Assembly: GCA_035772405.1 (NCBI GenBank)
Contig: JAYKKM010000501.1
Coordinates: 334,501 to 398,500, forward strand
Origin: Chrysogorgia sp. JL179-B06
Taxonomy: Eukaryota > Cnidaria > Anthozoa > Scleralcyonacea > Chrysogorgiidae
Direction: 5' to 3'
Length of the DNA stretch: 64,000 nucleotides
The position numbers and the translations under genes were made by a program. Positions within the stretch are counted from its first letter, which is position 1, and each line of letters starts with the position of its first letter. The notes below the pieces were generated by a model, which made no database searches, had not been told where the DNA came from, and saw only the letters and a list, made by a program, of their open reading frames with translations. Below are positions 56,147-64,000 of this stretch, in pieces.

Positions 56147-57082
56147 TTAAACTTCATTGGCCAAATATGCATCGATAACGTCGGGATGTTGCATTGACGA
56201 TTTCATGTTGCGCCTCGCCGAGACAAGGGACACCGCATGCGAACCAAGACCAGTCCGAAAACCATCTCGAATCCCCTCCGGGACATAAGTCATGCGTGGG
56301 CGGTCCGGGTTACGTTCTAACTTCCTCTGAAATTCTCGAAAGTTTAGGGGAGTGACCCGAGCCATGAGCAGAAGGACCAACGGTAGGGCGAGTAGGAGAT
56401 GACTGGACAATCGAGGGGGGAAAAAAGGGGGCGCGAACGAGAGCAGCCTCCCCCCGTAAGCGGTGCGATACCTTGAGACTCGCTGGAGCAGTGGCAGCGA
56501 AAGAAGAAAACACCCCTTTGGAAGGTGCAAAACGATGCGAAACACATCACAAATTATTTGTACATTTACGCTGTGGTACCCTTTCCGGTTCGTTGTTGCT
56601 GGGGGACTGAATTCGGACATGCGTACCGTCAATACATCCAATGATGCAGGGAAACCTGCAAGTTCGTACATGCCAGAGCGTACTTGCTGTTTCTCTTCGT
56701 TTGTTGTTGGGAATCTAATAAAGGTTTTGTGTTTTTCTGCCAGTGCAAGGGACACTCTTCTCACAATTCTGGAAACTGTTCCTTTATCGCATCCAAACGT
56801 ATCTCCTATTACCTGGAGAAAACTTCCGAAGGCAAGAAAACGAAGAGTAATCAAGACTTGCTCTTCAGTGGAAATGGCTTGATTTCTTTTTGTTATTGGT
56901 TTCACCTCGTCTTCAATCAGTGCTGCAATAAATTGAATTGAATCTCTTCCAAACCGATATCGCTTTCGTAGCTCTTCGTCGGATATGCCATCGAAATGGA
57001 TGTAGCGATTGAAAACTCGTGGTAAGCGATGTCTTTGAACATTTTCTACGTCGTAAATAATATCTCTACGCAAATTCGCCAT
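56147..57082 (-). pseudogene. Chimeric frame: Harbinger transposase N-half fused to DIRS leader
   Basis: Residues 1 to about 180 are HARBI1-like: MANLRRDIIYDVENVQRHRL, YRFGRDSIQFIAALI, LITLRFLAFGSFLQVIGDTF (HTH) and, near the first catalytic region, NRKGYHSVNVQIICD. The canonical G-x-I-D-G-T-H is replaced by FPASLDVLTVRM. From about residue 185 the sequence is DIRS: FREFQRKLERNPDRPRM, then RRNMKSSMQHPDVIDAYLAN, the usual lead-in to DIRS RT. The fusion is open for 311 codons. It arises because the DIRS inserted into the Harbinger gene in the same frame. The Harbinger C-half (remaining DDE) was not found. Confidence 0.75.
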
Positions 57083-58065
57083 TTTAAACTAGATTTTAGA
57101 AAGTTAACGATACCCCCAGACCATCGTTAACTTTAACTATGTTTTAACTATAGTTAATGCTAACTACACTTTTATACAACCGGTTTAACTTGATAGTTAA
57201 AGTTAACTAGGATTTAACTACCCAACGGGTAGTTAAACACTAGTTAAAAGTTTTATACAACCGGCTCCAGAAGAATATAAATGACCCAGTGTCAATATAA
57301 TAACGGACTGTTTTATATATGACTTTCAACAAAAAGAGGACCTTTATACTTTTGCAATGACACAAATCCCTTATGTAGGAGTAAAACGAAAATCAGACGG
57401 TCCTAACACATATTTTCGATTGTGATTTTATATAAATATTATATGAACAGTAATTTTTTGCTGTTACACATTCTGTTTAAACTTTTTGAATCTGGTAAAC
57501 TTGTTAAAATTGTTAAAAAGTTTGTTAATTTTGTTTGCATCACAATATCATTATGGGGCAATCTAAAAACTTAGATGTATTTTTATATTGACATTAAAAA
57601 ATATTTTAAAATCTCTATCATGATTTATGAGCAGGTCATCAAAAAGGTGCCGAAAACCTTGGGGCTGGAATCTGAGCCTAGACCGAATACTTGTGGTTGG
57701 GAACATCTCACTTGTTCCAGAATTGTTGATACTACTGAATTAATTTTTACTTCCTTCATAAGGCACGTCACATGTTAGTTAATACTAGGTCTTAATATAG
57801 GAAATACCAGTCCTGTATTTTTTTATATTTGCCAGATACAAAACATAAAGTTACATAACAAAACAAAACAAAACAGAAATACTTTAATCACCAAAATTTG
57901 GCAATTACACTGCAAGAGCAAAAGCCAATTACTGTGGGCCCAACAAAACTCAAACTAAATAAAATATATTATATAAATATTGTATTCAAGCAGGGATGAC
58001 AATATATTAAAAAAAAAACTTTTCATTTATTAAAATACAAAAAGCATGACTGTTAATTTATTAAA
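57083..58065. other. Harbinger-like end sequences and non-coding spacer
   Basis: 57085-57265 is rich in GTTAACT/AGTTAAA motifs and holds two copies of TTTTATACAACCGG (57170 and 57251), resembling a terminal region of the interrupted Harbinger. The remainder to 58065 shows only a short open stretch at 57575-57778 without recognised motifs. Confidence 0.45.
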
Positions 58066-59032
58066 CTAATGAGGAATATGTTCTTTGAACATTAAAGTGA
58101 TAAGATCTCGAACATATGTTCCTTCTGCAGTATTTAATGCGTACAACCGGTCTGGCTGAGTGTCTAGTTGAATTGTACTATCATTAGCTATCTGTCTGGC
58201 CACATCATCATGTTCCATTGTAATTCCATTAATTTCGCAAATGTTGTGCAAAACAAAACAAGCATATATAACAGTGGGCACATATTCCAGTTTCAAGTTA
58301 ATGCGCTTATTCAGGATTTGCCATCTAGTTTCAGTCTCCCAAATGCACATTCTATTGGGTTTCTTCCACTTCTCAGCATATTGTCGAATATTACTTCTTC
58401 GTTAGATGTTGGATTTGGGAACTCCTTCGTACAATATGGCAATAATGGGTATGCTGGATCACCAAGTAATAATACTGGTACTTTATCATAACCTGGCAAA
58501 ATTTCCTTATATAACATGGGTAGTTTCTCTTTGCTTAGCATTCTATTCATTCTAGAATTTGAAAACACTCGACCATCATGTTCTGAACCAGGCCACCTTA
58601 CATCAACGTCTAAGAATTTTCCATTAGTCACATACCGCTTGTACATTTAAAGTGTACTTCATTTTATAACATAAGTAATCATGTGGATTTTCATTAGGTG
58701 ATAAAATGGGAATGAGTTCCATCGACGCATCCAAATGCTTGCGGAAAGCCAAATTTATTTTCCATTTCAGTAACAATCTTCATCTCCTGTTCTGAGGTTG
58801 GTAATTTGATATAATTTTCACACTTGTTAACCAAAACATGGCAAACTTTTCTGATCACAACGGACACTGTGCATATTGCTACGCCAAAAGCATTTGCGGT
58901 CATGCTAATTGACCCCTGCTCTTTCAGGTAATATAAAGTCATCGCCAATTGCTTCTTCACCGACAAGAAATCTTCTCCGCGCGGACCAGGACGAGCCTCT
59001 AGAAAAGGTCTCACCTCGTCAGCCAGATTCAT
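58066..59032 (-). pseudogene. PIF/Harbinger transposase, nearly full length, frameshifted
   Basis: 59032-58694 gives VKKQLAMTLYYLKEQGSISM, ANAFGVAICTVSVVIRKVC (HTH) and [14 protein letters not shown], the G-C-V-D-G-T-H first Asp. A shift near 58715 leads to [18 protein letters not shown]. 58646-58311 gives KFLDVDVRWPGSEHDGRVF, VLLLGDPAYPLLPY (second Asp) and RNPIECAFGRLK (Glu). A further shift at about 58328 gives TRWQILNKRINLKLEYVP through VLHNICE, ending at 58066. The DDE triad is visible but spread over four frames. It is the most complete Harbinger in the window. Confidence 0.88.
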
Positions 59033-59104
59033 GAAAATATATCGATTTAGTCGGTAATTTTTCTTCCATTTGCTTTGAACAGCGCTTCCTTCGCATAAAT
59101 TTCT

Positions 59105-59190
59105 CCTACAGGGCTCCCATGGATATCAGCCTCAGAGCTGAAGGGAGTACCCTGTATAAATAAAGTTTTTTACCTTTTACCTTTACCTAA
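59105..59190 (+). repeat. LINE 3'-tail remnant
   Basis: CTGTATAAATAAAG followed by degenerate TTTTACC units (about 59155-59190) looks like the 3' end of a LINE with a simple-repeat tail. No coding accompanies it. Confidence 0.4.
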
Positions 59191-59261
59191 CATACTTAAA
59201 TAATATTGGTTTAAATGTGATCAACGTGAACGAGGAAGAATGAATAAGAATTCTCAGAAAG

Positions 59262-60118
59262 ATGATGGTTGAAGAATGGTTAAATTATGAAAATGAATAC
59301 AATTTTATCAGTGGTTCTATGAACGAAAGCTTTGCAGAAATGGCCAATGAATATCGAAGAAAAAGCGTCTTCTCTGGAGAGATGGGAAACATTATGGTTT
59401 CTGCTTTGGCCAATATTTTGAAATGTAACATTATATTCACTTCAATGGAACAAATGGAAATTATTGCAGTTATTCCTTGCGACAGAATTTATTCCAACAA
59501 CCCTCTACGTCTGGCCTTCAATCACTCAAAATATGGGCACTACGATGCAGTTTACCAGTGTGAGTTTCCAAGCGTTGATCTCTATGTAATCAAACCAATG
59601 GAATCCAGTGGCAGTGACACAGAAAGAAGTATTGGTGGATAATAATAATAATCTTTATTGAGGAAACTTTTTCATTTACATGATTTTCAAAAAGGACCTC
59701 AATGGGGTAGATGTCAATGGTGTAGATGTGCAGAGGTGGATCTTGAAAAAAGTCCCATAAATCATGCATGCAAGTACCTGGTGAATGACGTGCCAATGTC
59801 CATGCTACAAAGCACAAAATGCGTCTTCACAATCTTGCAGATGTAAAGATTGTGAAAAAAATAGGTTGGGTTCGCTGTATTGTTAAAGTACTGCCACTAT
59901 CAGGTCTGAGGCACCAAAGGCAAAGACCAAAACATGAATTACACAATGGAACTAGTACGGAATACATGATCGCCAAAGAACAAAAACTGTCTAATTTGCG
60001 CAGATGTACAATTAGTTATGGTGATTCGGCAAACCCAGAGTCAGCTATCATTAAGCGCAAAAAAACACAAAAGGTTTACAAAAAGCGTAGGCTGATCTCT
60101 TTCGACAGATATACCTAA
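59262..60118 (+). pseudogene. OTU-like protein C-terminus with CXC-type Cys cluster
   Basis: The first frame (59262-59642) has FSGEMGNIMVSALANILKCN, MEIIAVIPCDRI and NHSKYGHYDAVYQ. The last is the catalytic His loop (Y-x-H-Y-D) of OTU proteases. After a shift near 59650, CQCPCYKAQNASSQSCRCKD and CEKNRLG (about 59785-59865) form a CXC-like cluster. The last frame (59890-60118) is basic (IIKRKKTQKVYKKRRLISFD). The catalytic Cys half is absent here; an OTU Cys exon of similar type lies at 25165-25644 on the other strand. OTU-plus-CXC proteins are common cargo of invertebrate transposons, as I remember them. Confidence 0.55.
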
Positions 60119-60254
60119 GGCAAATCGAGTTTTTACTTAAGTCTAAACTTACGATTTGTATCTCGACAGATCCGTTGTGTTTTTAACATATAAAGATTTA
60201 TTTATGGATACATGTGAGATTAATAGTATGTATGACATATCATTATAAGTAATA

Positions 60255-60448
60255 CATAGACTCCTCTCATAATGTTGACCAATTTAAATATTCTTTTATG
60301 ACATTTATGTGCATCTAAATTAGCCTTTCTGGCCTCGCTTGTATGTCTGTAATTCAAAAGATCTTTGCTTCTGTACGAGGCTAGAAAGTCCAACTTAGAT
60401 GCACATAAAATAATATTTAAATTGTCTCCATTATGAAAGAGGTCTATG
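60255..60448. mobile_element. Palindromic MITE, 194 bp
   Basis: The two arms pair almost end to end: CATAGACTCCTCTCATAATG / CATTATGAAAGAGGTCTATG, then CAATTTAAATATT / AATATTTAAATTG, ATGTGCATCTAAATT / AACTTAGATGCACAT and GGCCTCG / CGAGGCT near the loop. There is no coding. Confidence 0.88.
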
Positions 60449-61424
60449 ATTTGAGGGGAATTAGCGATTAAATTTCCACAAAGAAAAGGGAAAATTCGTA
60501 ACTGAGCTAGTAACTGTAACTATTTGTAACTGAGCTAGTTTCAGCTAGTTTCAGTAGTGGATACCATAATGCATGTGTTGAACAGGGCACTTAATTTACA
60601 TTCGGTACGTGTCAGCAGAGATTGAACAGAGTAGGGGGAAAAGCATTCAATAAAAGAACAACTCACATTATGGCATCACATGCATCACAGTAGTAGTCAG
60701 CTAGTTTCCTAATATCTTGAGTCTTTCTATCAATAGTTTAACGAAAAAATAAAAATTCCATAACCATATGTATTCCTTTGTGCAGCATTACATAATTTTT
60801 CAAATTATTAAATATTGATTTGAAGACTTATTAATTAGATTTTTTCCTTGAGGCAAATACTATTAATGTTAAACAGTACCAAACGAATTAGTGAACGAAT
60901 GATGAATGAATGAATTGGAATTATAAAAAATGGATGATTACTTTTTACTAATTTTTAACATGCACTGTCTAGGTTTGACATGGTAGAAATTGTAGGAAAG
61001 CGAAATCAGAAGCTTAACCTTTGTTTGGGTCATTTGGACTTCGAAATATACAAATTTAATTTTTTATATAATCTGAAACAAAATTCATTCTAGTTTCGAA
61101 AAACAACCAAGTAATCCCTTTCTGACCATCCGAAGTGCATATTTCGAACGTGTTTAACAGCCTCTTGTCATAAAATGATTTGTTCACTTTTCGTTTCCAT
61201 GGCAACGATTTTGAATTTATCGAAATTTCCACCGTTTTCTGCCCCAAAAACGAGCGAAAACTTCTTCCAATCTTACATGGGCCTGGTAACTAGCCTAGGG
61301 GATGATGTAATGCTTCACAACTCAATTCTTTCATCCCCCTCTAATATAGACAGTTTAGTGAGAATATTATCGAGAGAAGCTGTTGCAAATTTGTCAAAAT
61401 TGTGTTGTTTTATTAGTTTCTATT
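60449..61424. other. No gene recognised
   Basis: AT-rich spacer. CAGCTAGTTTCAGTAG-like short repeats occur at about 60530-60560. A frame at 61175-61432 has no motif support. Confidence 0.45.
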
Positions 61425-63015
61425 ATGCCTAAAGGTTGTAGAACTAGTGCAAAACATAGATCTAAGGGTGGAAGCCAAAATAAATCGAAATTTAAAGGAA
61501 CTTCACGATGGAAACAGCCAAATCGACCAGCGAACCCATTGGCAGGGTAGGCACAAACATATCCCCCTTCGTTTGCTCCACGTTTGATCAACGAGTCTTC
61601 GCATGGTACTGATTGTGAGGTAGGAGAAACAGTGCTAGTACAAGAAAAAATACCCGAGACTAATCAAGAGAGAGTTTCAGCTTCGTATTGTGGATGGAGA
61701 ATCCTACTCGATGAACCAAATGTTACTCGACCCAAGCGTTCATCGCATGACGAAAAACCTGCAGAAGCAGAAGGTAATCGTCTCATTGACTTGGATAATC
61801 TAAAGGAGGTGATGAAACTGAACTCCTCACTTTACTTTGAATGCACAAAGTGTAAACAAAGGGTTCTTCTGAAGACAGGGAAAAAAGTTGCCAAGAAGAC
61901 TTGTGCATTTGATTGCAACAGGAGGGCTACATATGCTGCTTTGTGAATCAGGAATTGGCCGTGAAGGTCTCGTCACAATATTCGAAATATTAAACTTGCC
62001 TCCACCTGTAACTGAAAAATCTTTCCAACAGCACATCAAAGGCATCAACTCTTCTGCCAAAACTGTTTTGGAGCAAAAGCTCAATGAAGCTGGTGTGGAG
62101 CTGTGAAAGAAATTGGAAGAGGAAAATGGTGAACTTGGTGACAACTCTGTAATCGACATTGCAGTTTCATTTCATGGTACCTGGAGTAAATGTGGTTTTA
62201 CAGCTAACTATGGCATTGGCTTTGTTTTGTACCCAGAAACTGGTGGTAAAGTGCTTTATGTTGTCATTCTCTAGAAAGTATGTGAGATATGCAAACAAGC
62301 AAAGAAGCTGAAGGATCCTGAAACATTTCAGAAATGGGAAAGAGAACACAAAGCCAGTAGGTAGTGTGAAAAAAACTTTGAAGGATCTAGCTCAGCCATG
62401 GAAAAGGAGGCTGCAAAGATCATGTGGGAGCGCTCTATCGAGAAACATGGATTCAGATACAAAGATCTAGTTTGCGATGGGGATAGCAAAGCATATGCTG
62501 TTTGTGACGAATATAAGATGGACAAAAAAAGTGAATAATATCAAACTTGGCTAGAATCACCAGCTTACCAAAAATGGGAACAAAGTCACTTGAATGGTAC
62601 AGCCGACTGCAACTGAGTAAATAAACTTGACTGCATTGGCCATGTTCAAAAGCGCATGGGAAAGAACCTGCTGAATATGGCCAAAGGAAAGAAACTTTCA
62701 GATGGCAAGCCAATTGGTGGAAGAGCTGGGAGACTTACAAGACCAACAATTGACAAACTTCAAAAGTACTATGGAAATGCCATTAGAGCTAATGTAGATA
62801 GGAAGGCTAAAACAAGGGATAAAGTTGATACAGCTATAAATAACATGCAAATTAAGGGCTGTAAAAGCTTGTTTGTATCATTCTGTCTAGCTACCTGAGA
62901 AAGAGAGGCATCAGTGTTGTCCAATGAGCAAGGAATCTTGGTGCCCTTATCAGAAGGCCATTGCCAATGGACAAACTCCCAAATTGGAAAATAAGGCACA
63001 TCGCATGGACCCGGT
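61425..63015 (+). pseudogene. Mutator-like (PF20700-type) transposase, many stops
   Basis: ATG 61425 begins MPKGCRTSAKHRSKGGSQNK. After a shift near 61550, YCGWRILLDEPNVTRPKRSS and a Zn-ribbon (FECTKCKQRVLLKTGKKVAK; CAFDCN) follow. The core frame (61888 on) reads SGIGREGLVTIFEILNLPPP, then IDIAVSFHGTWSKCGFTANY, where His replaces the usual first catalytic Asp of V-S-F-D-G-T-W. CEICKQAKKL, LVCDGDSKAYAV and DCIGHVQKRMGKNLLNMAKG come next. The end is IGGRAGRLTRPTIDKLQKYY and, frameshifted, CPMSKESWCPYQKAIANG (about 62915-62970). In-frame stops lie at 62104, 62272, 62362, 62536 and 62614. It is related to the shorter fragment at 5680-6134. Confidence 0.75.
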
Positions 63016-64000
63016 ACCGAGGGAGTCAAATACAGGACCTGTGGCAGTCTGAACCCGTCTTGGCTACGTCAGGTGGCCCTCTTGATCTAGATATTCCAGA
63101 TAAGAAGCAAGTCGCATCCAATCTAAGCTTAGCGCATGCAATGAAAACAGAATGTTTCACACTACCACCGGATCCTGCCACCCCAGATTTAGCCTTGAAA
63201 GAAGAGTTGTCTGATTCTTTGGACAGTGTTGTAGCAATTGATGAGATAATCTGTTGGATCGACTCGCAAGTGGTATTATGGTGGATCAGAGGGAAAGGAA
63301 AACAATATAAACAGTTCGTGCAGAATAGAGTATCTCAAATAAGAAGCTTGTGGAGCTAGCAGTGCTGGCGATATTGTCCCACAGATAAAAACCCGAGTGA
63401 TATTGCATCTAGAGGAGCAAAATGTTCAGAGCTGGCAACTAATCGTCTATGGTGGAACGGTCCACAATTCCTGATGGAAGAAAGAACTCAATGGCCAGCC
63501 AACATCAGTTGCACAGTGACAGAAATCTCCACAGCAGCAGACGTCAAGCGTGAAGAAAGGAGTAAGATAATTTGAACACTCTTGTCTCTGCAAATTCTCA
63601 TCATTCCAGCGTTGGGAATGTCATCCAGTGTGAAACATTCAGCAATCTTGATAAACTTCTTCGTGTCACTGCCCTCGTTCTTAGATTTATCGAGAACATT
63701 AAAAATCTAGATCCCAGAGTTGACCAGCTTGCCATAACCCTAGAAGAGATCAAATCAGCAAAGATCCTCTGGCATAAGGATGCACAGCTTCACCTCGAGG
63801 AATACAAGCAAGTGAAGGAGTCATTGGGCGTTTTTCAAGATGAAGATGGAGTCCTCCGCTGCAACGGTATAATTCATAATTCGTTACCATATTCCACAAA
63901 GTTCCTGATATTACTACCAAGAAACTAAGAAAGCATCATTATACAAGGTTGGTGATCCTCCACTGCCACGAATTAGTCAAGCACAATGGGGTTCGAGAAA
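63016..64000 (+). pseudogene. BEL/Pao-type retrotransposon fragment (RNase H to integrase zinc finger)
   Basis: 63231-63359 reads AIDEIICWIDSQVVLWWIRG and QFVQNRVSQIRSLW, the RNase H-like region of Pao elements. After a stop, in another frame, [20 protein letters not shown] and [18 protein letters not shown] follow, the standard Pao sequence. 63572-63928 gives LLRVTALVLRFIENIKNLDP, IKSAKILWHKDAQLHLEEYK and GVFQDEDGVLRCNGII, with LPYSTKFLILLPRN. The window ends in LVILHCHELVKHNGVRE, the integrase H2C2 zinc-binding start. The element continues beyond the window. At least three stops or shifts are present. It abuts the Mutator-like fragment on the left. Confidence 0.8.

Larger units (their letters stand above)
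53725..56530 (-). mobile_element. DIRS-type (tyrosine recombinase) retrotransposon, internally disrupted
   Basis: The GC content rises sharply over this stretch. On the minus strand the order is leader and DIRS polyprotein start, RT (about 56085-55690), connection/RNase H (55601-55386 and 54387-54290) and tyrosine recombinase (54287-53950). A hAT-derived segment splits the RNase H region. The DIRS interrupts a Harbinger transposase gene on its 5' side. Terminal repeats typical of DIRS were not resolved. Confidence 0.75.

Noticed and set aside
61175..61432. Possible small plus-strand gene upstream of the Mutator-like pseudogene
   Set aside because: No homology signal and no conserved motif; the opposite strand is equally open.

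Overview
This is 64 kb of AT-rich animal nuclear DNA made almost entirely of transposable elements, most of them broken. I found no rRNA, tRNA, CRISPR array or operon and no convincing single-copy host gene. Candidate splice sites, CR1/L2-type LINEs, DIRS, BEL/Pao, Gypsy, Penelope-like, Harbinger, Tc1, hAT and Helitron elements, and P2X7-like and OTU-like exons are typical of marine invertebrates. My best guess is an anthozoan cnidarian. That rests on remembered family resemblance, not on a search.

Layout. 0-10 kb: a Harbinger exon, a decayed PIF1-like helicase, a 354-bp tandem duplication next to a Penelope-like GIY-YIG remnant, a 1.8-kb element with TTAA-bounded inverted ends, a P2X7-like Cys-rich gene, and the C-terminal exons of a transposase-like gene. 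10.0-23.6 kb: a 1-kb (AT)n array, then a large Helitron of the endonuclease-bearing type. It has an RPA-like gene on the minus strand and, divergently on the plus strand, a 2A-bearing cysteine-protease-like region, a HUH Rep, a PIF1-like helicase and a C-terminal EEP endonuclease. Tandem repeats follow. 23.6-25.6 kb: the N-terminal part of the transposase-like gene and an OTU-like exon. 25.7-37.8 kb: a DNA transposon with inverted ends of about 300 bp that encodes an unfamiliar Cys-rich protein. Its left inverted repeat is split by a LINE (25.86-34.5 kb), which is itself split by a Gypsy LTR element (28.736-33.101 kb) with 172-bp LTRs and a 5-bp target duplication. 37.8-44.5 kb: two unrecognised coding blocks and several foldback elements. 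44.5-47.1 kb: two LINE fragments. 48.5-52.3 kb: two matching 260-bp foldback elements bracketing a Rep-like gene (HUH nuclease plus SF3 helicase) and a dead Tc1 transposase. 52.4-57.3 kb: a LINE RT fragment, a DIRS element carrying a hAT fragment, and a Harbinger half-gene fused in frame to the DIRS. 58-60.1 kb: a second Harbinger and an OTU/Cys-rich gene remnant. 61.4-64 kb: a Mutator-like (PF20700-type) transposase pseudogene and a BEL/Pao fragment running off the end.

How the parts work together. The Helitron proteins form one rolling-circle set: Rep nicks and joins, helicase unwinds, the RPA-like protein should coat single strands, and the 2A site would split the N-terminal polyprotein. 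At least eight lesions mean this copy cannot now supply the Rep/helicase. The strongest leads for something little described are the Rep-like HUH/SF3 gene at 49.2-50.2 kb and the long-TIR transposon at 25.7-37.8 kb.
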